Positions 1-8,352 of a stretch of 64,000 nucleotides of DNA are shown here, in pieces. The notes below the pieces were generated by a model that worked only from the letters and a program-made list of their open reading frames with translations, searched no databases and had not been told where the DNA came from. The DNA comes from CAJXMH01 sp964001305 (GTDB lineage Bacteria > Bacteroidota > Bacteroidia > Flavobacteriales_E > Vicingaceae), in contig CAXFAI010000042.1 of assembly GCA_964001305.1 (NCBI GenBank), positions 1-64,000 of the forward strand, written 5' to 3'. The translations under genes were made by a program, and so were the position numbers. How positions within the stretch are numbered: the first letter of the stretch is position 1; each line of letters opens with the position of its first letter.

Positions 1-3
1 ACA

Positions 4-375
4 TTATTTACCTTTTTTAGTTCCGTATAACGATCTTCTTTTTTTTCTATTTGCAACGCCCTGTGTATCCAAATTTCCCCTTAGAATATGATACCTTACA
101 CCTGGCAAATCTTTAACTCTACCACCTCTTACCAAAACAATAGAGTGCTCTTGCAAATTATGACCCTCTCCAGGTATATAAGCATTCACCTCTTTTTGAT
201 TCGTTAATCGAACCCTTGCTACTTTTCTCATAGCAGAGTTTGGCTTCTTTGGTGTAGTTGTGTATACTCTCACACACACTCCTCTACGCTGTGGACATGA
301 ATCCAAAGCCGCAGATTTACTCTTCTTCTCTAACTTCTTTCTACCCTTTCTTACAAGTTGCTGTATAGTTGGCAT
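4..375 (-). CDS. rpsL: 30S ribosomal protein S12
   Basis: Small-subunit protein of the decoding centre. At 123 residues it has the usual length, and nearly the whole chain matches the family: the CPQRRGVC segment (27-34), the TTPKKPNSAMRK loop (39-50) and the GRVKDLPGVRYH loop (near 86-97). Lys43 and the Lys of VKDLPG, where streptomycin-resistance changes fall in other bacteria, are the wild-type residues. The gene is transcribed leftward, so rpsG and fusA of a str operon would lie beyond the left edge, although that is inference. A TAnnTTTG-type box and a perfect palindrome lie just upstream of the start. Confidence 0.98.
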   Translation of the reverse strand: MPTIQQLVRKGRKKLEKKSKSAALDSCPQRRGVCVRVYTTTPKKPNSAMRKVARVRLTNQKEVNAYIPGEGHNLQEHSIVLVRGGRVKDLPGVRYHILRGNLDTQGVANRKKRRSLYGTKKGK

Positions 376-405
376 AAGCGTTTATATATATCAATAAATA
401 ATTTA

Positions 406-420
406 CCCCAAAATTTGGGG
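406..420. repeat. Perfect palindrome in the rpsL leader
   Basis: CCCCAAAATTTGGGG is two 7-base arms around a single central A. It begins just downstream (on the minus strand) of the predicted -7 box of rpsL, so it covers or follows the expected transcription start. It could be an operator or a short leader hairpin; which one cannot be told from the sequence. Confidence 0.5.
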
Positions 421-423
421 ACG

Positions 424-431
424 CAAATGTA
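424..431 (-). promoter_or_regulatory. Putative -7 box for rpsL
   Basis: Read on the minus strand this is TACATTTG, an exact match to the Bacteroidota -7 consensus TAnnTTTG. It lies about 50 bases before the rpsL start codon. No convincing -33 TTG was found at the usual spacing. Confidence 0.45.
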
Positions 432-667
432 CAAGAATTTTTATTTTAAATCGCGACTTAATTCGCTTTTTTTTAATCATTTATTCAATATTTCGCTTTT
501 GCCTGCCATTTCTAACATATAAGAGCTTTTTTAGGTTGTGAATATTGGGCAATATTAACCTTATAATAAATTGACGATTAAGTAAAGTGAACAATTAAAC
601 AATAATTCCTACTAAAAATCCATATAGAAGACTTATAAACACCCAACTATACCTCTTTATTCTTTGC

Positions 668-675
668 TAATTTTG
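668..675 (+). promoter_or_regulatory. Putative -7 box for uvrD
   Basis: TAATTTTG matches TAnnTTTG exactly and ends four bases before the uvrD ATG. If used, transcription would begin at or beside the start codon, giving a leaderless message. No -33 TTG is obvious, and a chance match is possible in such AT-rich DNA. Confidence 0.35.
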
Positions 676-679
676 CAAA

Positions 680-3076
680 ATGACTTATTTAGATGGATTA
701 AATCCTGCACAAAAGGAAGCTGTAGTTCATACAGAAGGACCTTCTATGGTAATTGCAGGAGCAGGATCAGGAAAAACTAGAGTATTAACTTTTAGGATTG
801 CACATTTGATGCATAAAGGGGTAGATCCTTTTAATATTTTAGCACTTACGTTTACCAATAAAGCAGCTCGAGAAATGAAAGAGCGAATTGGTAAAATTAG
901 CAGTCATAATGAAGCTAAGAATTTGTGGATGGGCACTTTTCACTCAGTTTTTGCTCGAATATTAAGAGCAGAAGCAGAGAAACTCCACTACCCTTCTAAC
1001 TTTACCATTTACGATACGCAAGATGCAAAAAGTCTCCTTAAATCCATCATTAAAGAATTAGGACTAGATGATAAGGTTTATAAAACTGGCTTGGTTTTAA
1101 ATCGGATTTCCTCAGCAAAAAACAACCTACTTTCAGCAGCAGCATACAATAATAACACAAATATTCAAGCTGAAGATAGGCAAATGGTAAAACCTAAGAT
1201 AGGTGAAATATATACCATTTATGAACAACGTTGTTTCAAAGCTGGAGCTATGGATTTTGATGACTTGCTGTTTAAAACCAATATCTTACTTCGTGATTTT
1301 CCAGATGTATTGTATAAGTATCAGCATCGCTTTAAGTATGTATTGGTTGATGAGTATCAAGACACCAACTTTGCACAATACCTAATTGTTAAAAAGCTTG
1401 GGGCAATCAATGAGAATATCTGTGTAGTTGGAGATGATGCACAAAGTATTTATGCATTTCGCGGCGCAAATATTCAGAATATATTAAATTTTCAAAGAGA
1501 TTATCCTGATTGCAAAGTTTTCAAATTGGAACAGAACTATCGTTCTTCTAAGAACATTGTAAATGCTGCCAATCAGATTATTGAAAAAAACAAAGACCAA
1601 CTTGAAAAAGAAGTTTGGACTGCAAATGATGAAGGCCCGAGGATTAAAGTAGAGCGCACATTAACTGATAATGAAGAAGGCAATTTAGTTGCAAACTCAA
1701 TTATTGAAATCAAGCATAATCAACAGTCGGCTCATAAAGACTTTGCCATATTATACCGAACCAATGCTCAGTCTAGAGCCATGGAAGAGGCATTGCGAAA
1801 GAAAGACATACCTTACCGTATTTATGGTGGTACTTCTTTCTATCAAAGAAAAGAGATTAAAGATTTACTTGCTTATTGTCGAATGGCGATTAATCCAAAA
1901 GATGATGAAGCGCTTAAACGAATTATCAATTATCCTGCAAGAGGAATCGGTAAAACAACCTTAGATAAAATTAGTATTCAAGCCAATAACTCAAATGTTA
2001 GTATTTGGGATGTCATAAGTACCAATGGTTTATCAAACCTTGAAATTCATGCCGGCTCTAAGAGCAAAGTCAAGCAGTTTGTGTTGATGATACAAAGTTT
2101 TCAGGCTCTTTCTAAACGGGCTAACGCCTATCAAGTAATGGAAGAAATTGCTAAAACATCTGGCATATCCAAAGACTTATTTACCGATAAAACACCAGAA
2201 GGTATAGCAAGGTATGATAACATTCAAGAATTATTGAATGGCGTTAAGGAGTTTGTAGAAGATAAAGACAAAGAAGAAGATGCCATTGTATTACCAGACA
2301 GTCCCGATGGAAATGCAGAAAACGAAAAATCTTTAGCCATTTTTCTTCAAGACATTGCTTTACTGACTGATGCAGATAATGATAAAGATCAAGATGATAA
2401 TAAGGTTGTATTAATGACTATTCATGCCGCAAAAGGCTTAGAATTCCCTTATGTCTTTATAGTTGGATTAGAAGAAAACTTATTTCCTTCTCAGATGTCT
2501 TTAAACAGCAGAGCAGATTTAGAAGAAGAAAGAAGACTATTTTACGTAGCTTTGACACGTGCTGAAAAAGAAGTTCGTCTATCTTATTCAGCGAGTAGGT
2601 ATAAATGGGGAAATTTAATATATTGTGAACCCAGTAGATTTATAGAAGAAATAGATGAAAAGTACCTAGATTATGTTGCTCCTTCAGCGGAAGAGCCATT
2701 TCAAAACGATAGAAATCAATATTTTGAAAGTAACTCAAAAAACCAAAGATCAGTAATTAGCAATTCTAAAAAGTACGGACGCTCACCTATGAATAAGAAA
2801 GACTCAAAACCAAGCCCTCCACAAAAAGTAATTCCACCACATAAAAAAATGGTGAATATCAATGATGCAAAAAGAGAAGTTGATCCTTCTTTTGCTTCCG
2901 CAGCAGGCAAAGTTGAAGAGGGAATGCGAGTAGAGCATTTGCGATTTGGAAAAGGAAAAGTGACGAAAATTGAGGGACAAGAGCCCAATAAAAAAGCAAC
3001 TATCATTTTTGACAACCTAGGAGAAAAACAATTGCTTTTAAAGTTTGCAAAACTTAGAATCTTAAAAAACAAATAA
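680..3076 (+). CDS. uvrD: UvrD/PcrA-type superfamily 1A DNA helicase
   Basis: ATP-driven 3'-5' DNA helicase, expected to act in nucleotide excision repair, mismatch repair and clearing of blocked forks. All SF1A motifs are visible in order: Walker A GAGSGKT (27-33), DEYQD Walker B (224-228), GDDAQSIYAFRGA motif III, QNYRSS motif IV, TIHAAKGLEF motif V and LFYVALTRAEK motif VI. The C-terminal 100 residues are rich in Lys, Ser and Pro and end in the small PcrA-type domain that begins near VEEGMRVEHLRFG. The 798-residue length is normal for the Bacteroidota version. The ATG start gives the typical N-terminus (LDGLNPAQ). It is followed after 24 bases by a DUF4290 gene and then murA, all on the same strand. 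PcrA and UvrD cannot be separated by motif alone. Confidence 0.95.
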   Translation: MTYLDGLNPAQKEAVVHTEGPSMVIAGAGSGKTRVLTFRIAHLMHKGVDPFNILALTFTNKAAREMKERIGKISSHNEAKNLWMGTFHSVFARILRAEAEKLHYPSNFTIYDTQDAKSLLKSIIKELGLDDKVYKTGLVLNRISSAKNNLLSAAAYNNNTNIQAEDRQMVKPKIGEIYTIYEQRCFKAGAMDFDDLLFKTNILLRDFPDVLYKYQHRFKYVLVDEYQDTNFAQYLIVKKLGAINENICVVGDDAQSIYAFRGANIQNILNFQRDYPDCKVFKLEQNYRSSKNIVNAANQIIEKNKDQLEKEVWTANDEGPRIKVERTLTDNEEGNLVANSIIEIKHNQQSAHKDFAILYRTNAQSRAMEEALRKKDIPYRIYGGTSFYQRKEIKDLLAYCRMAINPKDDEALKRIINYPARGIGKTTLDKISIQANNSNVSIWDVISTNGLSNLEIHAGSKSKVKQFVLMIQSFQALSKRANAYQVMEEIAKTSGISKDLFTDKTPEGIARYDNIQELLNGVKEFVEDKDKEEDAIVLPDSPDGNAENEKSLAIFLQDIALLTDADNDKDQDDNKVVLMTIHAAKGLEFPYVFIVGLEENLFPSQMSLNSRADLEEERRLFYVALTRAEKEVRLSYSASRYKWGNLIYCEPSRFIEEIDEKYLDYVAPSAEEPFQNDRNQYFESNSKNQRSVISNSKKYGRSPMNKKDSKPSPPQKVIPPHKKMVNINDAKREVDPSFASAAGKVEEGMRVEHLRFGKGKVTKIEGQEPNKKATIIFDNLGEKQLLLKFAKLRILKNK

Positions 3077-3100
3077 ACTTGTCAAGCAAGTAATTTACTT

Positions 3101-3745
3101 ATGGAATATAATACGAAAAGGTCAAAGATGATTATTCCTGAATATGGCAGACATATTCAGAAATTAATAGACCATGCAACCAAGATAGAGGATCGCGATA
3201 AAAGAAATGAAATGGCCTTAGCCATCATTGATGTGATGGGTCAATTAAACCCACATTTAAAAAATGTTCAAGATTTTAAGCATAAGCTTTGGGATCATTT
3301 GTTTCTCATGTCTGAGTTTAAATTAGATGTTGATTCTCCATATCCCAAGCCTACAGAAGATCACTTTCAATCTAAGCCCAAGAAAATGGCTTATCCTGAA
3401 AATAACATTCGTTACAAGCACTATGGAAGAGGAGTTGAAAAACTAGTAACTGCCATTATGGAAATGGAAGATGGCGAAGAGAAAACAGTATTGATAGAGC
3501 GTACTGCAAACTTGATGAAAAAACACTACTTGACTTGGAGCAGAAGTTCAGTTGACGATAAACAAATTTTGGTAGACCTAAAAAAAGTTTCTAGAGGCAA
3601 ACTTGAGGTTTCAGAGAATTTAGAACTTACGGCTACAAAAGATATTGTCAGTCGTAACATTAATAGTGCTAATGGATCTGCTCACGGCAAAAAGAAAAAG
3701 CCGATGAATAAGCGGAAAAGAAAAACATTTAAAAAAAGAAAGTAA
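3101..3745 (+). CDS. DUF4290 family protein
   Basis: Conserved Bacteroidota protein of unknown function, recognised by its N-terminal segment (TKRSKMIIPEYGRHIQKLI) and the central repeat-like IRYKHYGRGVEKLV stretch. The two segments look alike (PEYGRHIQKLIDHATKIED and KHYGRGVEKLVTAIMEMED), suggesting an internal duplication of a helical unit. The last 25 residues are very Lys/Arg-rich, so nucleic-acid or ribosome contact is conceivable. There is no signal peptide or membrane segment. It lies 24 bases after uvrD and 15 before murA, so it is probably co-transcribed with both. I know the DUF4290-murA neighbourhood from other Bacteroidota, but no function follows from it. Confidence 0.85.
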   Translation: MEYNTKRSKMIIPEYGRHIQKLIDHATKIEDRDKRNEMALAIIDVMGQLNPHLKNVQDFKHKLWDHLFLMSEFKLDVDSPYPKPTEDHFQSKPKKMAYPENNIRYKHYGRGVEKLVTAIMEMEDGEEKTVLIERTANLMKKHYLTWSRSSVDDKQILVDLKKVSRGKLEVSENLELTATKDIVSRNINSANGSAHGKKKKPMNKRKRKTFKKRK

Positions 3746-3760
3746 AGCCAGTAAACAAAA

Positions 3761-5065
3761 ATGGGAACATTTGAGATTAATGGGGGGAAAAAGCTAAGCG
3801 GTGAACTTACCCCACAAGGAGCAAAAAATGAAGCGCTTCAAGTACTTTGTGCAGTACTATTAACCCCTGAAAAAGTCATCATGAAAAATGTTCCTGACAT
3901 TATTGATGTCAACAAACTGATTGACTTACTCAGAGATCTTGGTGTAAAAGTTGAAAAGCTTGCAGCAGACGAATATAGCTTTCAAGCCGACGACATTGAC
4001 ATTGAATATTTAAATACACAAGAGTTCAAAAAGAAGGGTTCAAGTTTGAGAGGCTCGGTTATGATACTTGGTCCCCTCCTTTCTCGATTCGGAAAAGGCT
4101 ATATTCCAAGACCAGGTGGTGATAAAATTGGAAGAAGAAGACTTGACACTCACTTCATAGGCTTTCAAAAATTAGGTGCCAAGTTCATTTATAACCAAGA
4201 AAATAAATTCTATAAAGTAGAAGCCGGGAATTTGCAAGGCACATACATGCTTTTAGATGAGGCTTCTGTAACAGGAACCGCCAACATCATAATGGCGGCT
4301 GTTTTAGCAAAGGGAACTACTCAAATTTATTATGCAGCTTGTGAACCATACATTCAACAATTATGCAAAATGTTGAATCGAATGGGAGCTAAAATTAGTG
4401 GAATTGGTTCTAACTTAATTAGCATTGAAGGTGTTGATTCGCTAAAAGGGTGTGAACATCGGATTCTACCAGACATGATTGAAATTGGTAGTTTCATTGG
4501 CCTTGCTGCCATGACTCAATCTGAAATAACCATCAAAAATGTATCCTATCCCGACTTAGGTATTATACCAGATACTTTTGCCAAACTGGGTATCAAGATG
4601 GAACTTCGTGGAGATGACTTGTTTATTCCGGAACAAGAACTTTATGAAATTGACACCTTTATTGATGGTTCAATTATGACTATTTCTGATGCACCTTGGC
4701 CAGGATTTACACCTGACTTATTAAGTATTATATTGGTTGTAGCAACCCAAGCCAAAGGTTCGGTTTTGGTACATCAAAAAATGTTTGAGAGTAGACTTTT
4801 CTTTGTGGACAAGCTGATTGATATGGGAGCGCAAATCATCTTATGTGATCCGCATAGAGCAACTGTAATTGGACTTGAAAGAAAAACAAAATTAAAAGGC
4901 ATACAAATGACTTCCCCTGATATTCGAGCAGGGGTTTCTTTGCTAATTGCAGCACTTTCAGCGAAAGGAAAAAGTGTTATTCACAACATTGAACAAATTG
5001 ATCGAGGGTATTCAGATATTGATAAGCGATTAAATGCACTAGGTGCTGATATCCGAAGAGTATAA
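3761..5065 (+). CDS. murA: UDP-N-acetylglucosamine 1-carboxyvinyltransferase MurA, Asp-type
   Basis: First committed enzyme of peptidoglycan synthesis in the cytoplasm: it adds enolpyruvate from PEP to UDP-GlcNAc. The inside-out alpha/beta repeat architecture is clear, with the conserved Lys22-Asn23 pair, Arg97, the catalytic loop around 117-127, PGFTPD near 315 and the C-terminal IDRGYSDIDKRL. The length of 434 is slightly above the usual 420. The loop reads RPGGDKIGRR, so Asp121 sits where Escherichia coli has Cys115 (GGCTIGAR). Natural Cys-to-Asp MurA enzymes, for example in mycobacteria, chlamydiae and Borrelia, remain active but are not alkylated by fosfomycin. It sits between DUF4290 and a TlpA-like gene in a rightward operon. 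Confidence 0.96.
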   Translation: MGTFEINGGKKLSGELTPQGAKNEALQVLCAVLLTPEKVIMKNVPDIIDVNKLIDLLRDLGVKVEKLAADEYSFQADDIDIEYLNTQEFKKKGSSLRGSVMILGPLLSRFGKGYIPRPGGDKIGRRRLDTHFIGFQKLGAKFIYNQENKFYKVEAGNLQGTYMLLDEASVTGTANIIMAAVLAKGTTQIYYAACEPYIQQLCKMLNRMGAKISGIGSNLISIEGVDSLKGCEHRILPDMIEIGSFIGLAAMTQSEITIKNVSYPDLGIIPDTFAKLGIKMELRGDDLFIPEQELYEIDTFIDGSIMTISDAPWPGFTPDLLSIILVVATQAKGSVLVHQKMFESRLFFVDKLIDMGAQIILCDPHRATVIGLERKTKLKGIQMTSPDIRAGVSLLIAALSAKGKSVIHNIEQIDRGYSDIDKRLNALGADIRRV

Positions 5066-5076
5066 AAATAATATCT

Positions 5077-5604
5077 ATGAAAAAACTAATAATTGGACTT
5101 TTATTTACTTTCTCACTAACGAACTTTTCAAATGCTCAAGAAGCTAAAATTGGATTAAATATTGGAGACCAAGCTCCCAATTTAGTTTATACTGACCCAA
5201 ATGGAAAAACCATCGAGTTATATGACTTAAGAGGTAAAATGGTTTTGATTGACTTCTGGGCATCTTGGTGTGGTCCATGCAGAAAGGAAAACCCTAATGT
5301 GGTAAGAACCTACAAGAAATATAAAGAAGTAGAATTTGAAAATGGGAATGGATTCACGGTTTATTCTTATTCTTTAGATAAAAACAAAGGCTCTTGGCAA
5401 AATGCAATTATGCAAGATGGCTTAATGTGGCCATACCATGTCAGCGATTTAAAAGGTTGGGCTGCCGTAGGAGCTCAAACCTACAAAATACGCTCCATAC
5501 CACAAGCCTATTTAATTGATGGAAACGGAATAATCGTCGGAAAAGGAAATACGCTTCGTGGTGCAGGACTAAATGCGTTGCTTAACAACTTGAAGAAGCA
5601 ATAA
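5077..5604 (+). CDS. TlpA-like periplasmic thioredoxin
   Basis: Secreted thioredoxin-fold oxidoreductase of the TlpA/ResA/AhpC-TSA type. A signal peptide covers about residues 1-20 (cleavage near SNAQ). The redox motif is WCGPC (64-68), preceded by the family's typical IDFWASWCGP strand. The later RSIPQAYLIDGNG segment holds the cis-Pro. At 175 residues it is a single domain. It most likely reduces disulfides in the periplasm or supports cytochrome maturation, but the partner is not known. It starts 11 bases after murA and is followed directly by a strong terminator, so it closes this operon. Confidence 0.9.
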   Translation: MKKLIIGLLFTFSLTNFSNAQEAKIGLNIGDQAPNLVYTDPNGKTIELYDLRGKMVLIDFWASWCGPCRKENPNVVRTYKKYKEVEFENGNGFTVYSYSLDKNKGSWQNAIMQDGLMWPYHVSDLKGWAAVGAQTYKIRSIPQAYLIDGNGIIVGKGNTLRGAGLNALLNNLKKQ

Positions 5605-5622
5605 TTTAAAAAAACTAAGTTG

Positions 5623-5654
5623 AAAGCCCGATGAAAACTCATCGGGCTTTTTTT
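5623..5654 (+). terminator. Rho-independent terminator after the uvrD-murA operon
   Basis: A perfect 12-bp stem (5623-5634 with 5639-5650) closes an AAAC loop and is followed by a further T-run. It lies 18 bases after the TlpA-like stop codon. The leftward T9SS gene ends at 5677, but the minus-strand side lacks an immediate U-tract. Confidence 0.92.
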
Positions 5655-5676
5655 GTAAATGGTTGTAAAGATTATA

Positions 5677-7464
5677 TTATCTATTTAAGATAATTTTCTG
5701 TCGATGTCTAATCTCTCCATCTTCTAATGCTAATAGAAAGTATAATCCAGACTCAAAGCCTTCATCAAGGCTAATTATCTTGCTATTTACTGTTATATTC
5801 TTCCGAAGTACAAGTCTGCCTTTAAGATCAAAAATTTCTATTACCAAAACTTCGGAATCAGAATTATTTTCGACGTGTAAATTTCCTTTGGTTGGATTAG
5901 GATATACCTTAATTTGCGAATTCACTATATGATTTTCAGCAACAGAAACAAGTGAACTGCATTGAGACACTCCTTCTACACTACGGTAATAATTAGTGAT
6001 TTGATCTGCTGCTGCATTTAGTTCTGCGACACTGCTGGGTACACTTGATGGAACAGTACCACGTGCAAATACAAAAGCATATGACAATTCTTGAAAACTT
6101 CCTTTCGGAAAAGTAAACTCACCTGACGAAACAACAACTTTCCGATCATTGGGCCATGCATTAATATTATTTTCAGTCCAAACTGAAGTCGCAAACTGTC
6201 CATAGGTTGAATAGCGGTAAAAGTCGCTGGTAGCAAAATATGGTACTCTAGAGTTCATGCCTCCAGAAGCTCGATAACCAGTACCTCCAAACGTCTGAGG
6301 GCGATTGTCTTTCCATCTACTACGCATGTAATTATATAATTCTTGGTCATTCTGAAAATCACCGGCATAACTATAAGTGTTTGATAAATTAATCGACATG
6401 CAATTAGACACGCCAAAACGTTCATTATCTATAATACCATCTCCAAATCCTGTTCCATTTGGAATGTAACTAGCACTAATACTAGAACAACTATTGTCTA
6501 TACCATCATTATCAATAGTAGGCCCTTTTAATACAATGTAACCAATAGCCCCTAATAAATCCCCATATCCATTATTACCAAAAGCGTAGTCATCGTAGTT
6601 ATCTCCGTTTTTAGCAAATACCATTGAACGGTTTACATCAGTTTGCACATAATCATCTAGTGGATTTCCAAGGTCGAAGTCAATAAAACTGCCAATACTG
6701 CATTTATAATAATCTCTATTCGACCGATTATAAACCTTATAATCTACGAATATCGTTTCGTTCAGTGCATTGTTCGGATGAGGTTCACAGTAGACCATAG
6801 CATGAATTTCCAGACCCATTGAATTACCACCTGTAAATGTATGCGAGGTTTCATCATTGTAAATAAAATACGAGGCCCTTGATCCTTTTATCTTAGGGTA
6901 ATCACCTGAATCAGGCTCATAAATTCCATTGCCATTAACATCTTCAAATGGTGCTAAATAAAAATCATAACCGTTGGTTGTGTCGCCATGAGCAGGCCAT
7001 CTACGTATCGCAGTTGGCATACTGTAATTAGGGTCATTATAACTTAACCTATGTCTAAATACATCACCGGCCCTAAGTTCCCAAATGTTATTGAAGCTTG
7101 ATCGTATCGAAGTAGTTGATGTCCCTAAGCCAATTTTCAAAGGACCTGTTGTAAAATCCGATTGCGAATAGCTAGCGGCACCGTATAGATTTCCTGCACT
7201 ATCTTCTGCAGTGATGCATAATGAAGAGTGAAATATTGCATGACTTTGGTTGTTCTTTGGTACTTCAAAAGATGATGTTGAGTTTCGAACATCATGAAAT
7301 AAAACACCATCAGCTTGAATCATAGCTCTTATACTATTATCCTCAACAAAATTCACATGATAAACAGTTTGAGCAATACTTAGAGTGTTAAACAGCAAAA
7401 AAAGTGCTAAAAATACCTCTACCTTACCCCTTATGAATCTAAATTTTGAATTAAAACTATACAT
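5677..7464 (-). CDS. T9SS type A sorting domain surface protein
   Basis: Large exported protein of unknown role, predicted to be secreted by the type IX system and anchored at or released from the cell surface. Residues 1-31 form a signal peptide (LALFLLFNTLSIAQ). The body carries the DVNGNGIYEPDSGDYPKIKG segment, with calcium-binding-like Asp/Asn spacing, and the HAMVY strand seen in a widespread Bacteroidota cell-surface family. The last 75 residues match a type A C-terminal sorting domain (VYPNPTKGNLHVEN, then DLKGRLV and SGLYFL). It stands alone, converging with the murA operon. The ligand or enzymatic activity, if any, cannot be read from the sequence. Confidence 0.85.
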   Translation of the reverse strand: MYSFNSKFRFIRGKVEVFLALFLLFNTLSIAQTVYHVNFVEDNSIRAMIQADGVLFHDVRNSTSSFEVPKNNQSHAIFHSSLCITAEDSAGNLYGAASYSQSDFTTGPLKIGLGTSTTSIRSSFNNIWELRAGDVFRHRLSYNDPNYSMPTAIRRWPAHGDTTNGYDFYLAPFEDVNGNGIYEPDSGDYPKIKGSRASYFIYNDETSHTFTGGNSMGLEIHAMVYCEPHPNNALNETIFVDYKVYNRSNRDYYKCSIGSFIDFDLGNPLDDYVQTDVNRSMVFAKNGDNYDDYAFGNNGYGDLLGAIGYIVLKGPTIDNDGIDNSCSSISASYIPNGTGFGDGIIDNERFGVSNCMSINLSNTYSYAGDFQNDQELYNYMRSRWKDNRPQTFGGTGYRASGGMNSRVPYFATSDFYRYSTYGQFATSVWTENNINAWPNDRKVVVSSGEFTFPKGSFQELSYAFVFARGTVPSSVPSSVAELNAAADQITNYYRSVEGVSQCSSLVSVAENHIVNSQIKVYPNPTKGNLHVENNSDSEVLVIEIFDLKGRLVLRKNITVNSKIISLDEGFESGLYFLLALEDGEIRHRQKIILNR

Positions 7465-7757
7465 AATTTATTCGCTTAAAAGAACTAAGTTAATTGATTT
7501 TGATTCTACTAAATCTATTTTAACAGAAAAAGAAATATTATCCTTAGTATACAGAGAAATTATATTTATTAAAATGTCTTACAAACTTATTTGCTTAAAA
7601 TAAAACATGATAATGGAAAAAATCTGAGTTGCATGTAAAATGAAGATAGTGTAAGAATCTGAATTATAATACCAAAACCCTTAATTTCGCACGCCATTGT
7701 TTAGTTAATAGCTGACAATCTGTCAATAAAGCTCAGTTGGCAAAGGAATTGAAAAGC
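7465..7757. other. Divergent intergenic region before grpE
   Basis: This stretch of 293 bases separates the T9SS gene from the probable grpE start. TAATTTCG at 7682-7689 differs from TAnnTTTG by one base and is the best promoter candidate for grpE-dnaJ. No CIRCE-like inverted repeat (TTAGCACTC type) was seen, in keeping with no hrcA gene here. A tRNA-like D-arm string near 7731 is not part of a tRNA. Confidence 0.5.
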
Positions 7758-8342
7758 ATGAATCGATTTAAAAGATTTTTTATGAAAGAGCAGGAAGAAG
7801 ATAAGAAAGTTCAAAAGGAGCAAGAAGAGCAAAATACAACTCAAGCTACCGATGAAAGCACTGAAAATGAATCAGCAACAGAAGAATTGTCAGAGTTAGA
7901 GCAAAAGGAAATTGAAGTAAAAGAGCTTAACGATAAGTATTTGAGGTTATATTCTGAATTTGACAATTTCAGAAGAAGAACGCAAAAGGAAAAGCTAGAG
8001 TTATACAAAACAGCAGGTGAAGATATTTTTAAGTCATTATTACCTGTTATGGATGACTTTGAACGTGCCAAAAAGTCAATGGAAGAAACAGAAGACTATG
8101 GTAGTTTAAAAGAAGGAGTAGATCTCATATTCAACAAATTATTGGGTGTTTTCAAAACTCATGGAGCAGAACCAATGGAATCACCTGTAGGAAAAGAGTT
8201 TGATAGTGAATTGCACGAGGCAATTACTCAAATTCCTGCACCTGAAGAAAGCATGAAGGGCAAAGTAGTAGATGAGATAGAAAAAGGATACACCTTGAAA
8301 GAAAAAGTGATTCGATACGCTAAAGTAGTGGTTGGACAATAA
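7758..8342 (+). CDS. grpE: Nucleotide exchange factor GrpE
   Basis: Dimeric exchange factor that releases ADP from DnaK. It has an acidic, low-complexity N-terminal half, a long coiled coil (about 50-90, with YSEFDNFRRRTQKEK) and the C-terminal beta domain with the family signature ending in GYTLKEKVIRYAKVVV. I chose ATG 7758 (194 residues) over the in-frame TTG at 7737 because an AAAGGA-like ribosome-binding site sits about ten bases upstream and the added residues are not family-like. The stop is ten bases before the dnaJ start, so the two genes are one operon. dnaK is not in this window. Confidence 0.95.
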   Translation: MNRFKRFFMKEQEEDKKVQKEQEEQNTTQATDESTENESATEELSELEQKEIEVKELNDKYLRLYSEFDNFRRRTQKEKLELYKTAGEDIFKSLLPVMDDFERAKKSMEETEDYGSLKEGVDLIFNKLLGVFKTHGAEPMESPVGKEFDSELHEAITQIPAPEESMKGKVVDEIEKGYTLKEKVIRYAKVVVGQ

Positions 8343-8352
8343 GCAGAGCAAA

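Larger units (their letters stand above)
376..679. other. Divergent intergenic region rpsL/uvrD
   Basis: This 304-base AT-rich gap separates two divergently transcribed genes. It holds a perfect 7-bp palindrome at 406-420, a leftward promoter-like box at 424-431 and a rightward one at 668-675. I see no ORF of note and no RNA gene in the remaining part. Confidence 0.7.

Noticed and set aside
7385..7603. 72-residue frame overlapping the start of the T9SS gene
   Set aside because: It lies across the signal-peptide region and promoter gap in antisense, with no conserved features.
7729..7748. String AAGCTCAGTTGGCAAAGG resembling a tRNA D-arm
   Set aside because: The D-stem does not close (no GAGC follows) and no anticodon arm, T-arm or acceptor stem is present; it is the grpE leader.
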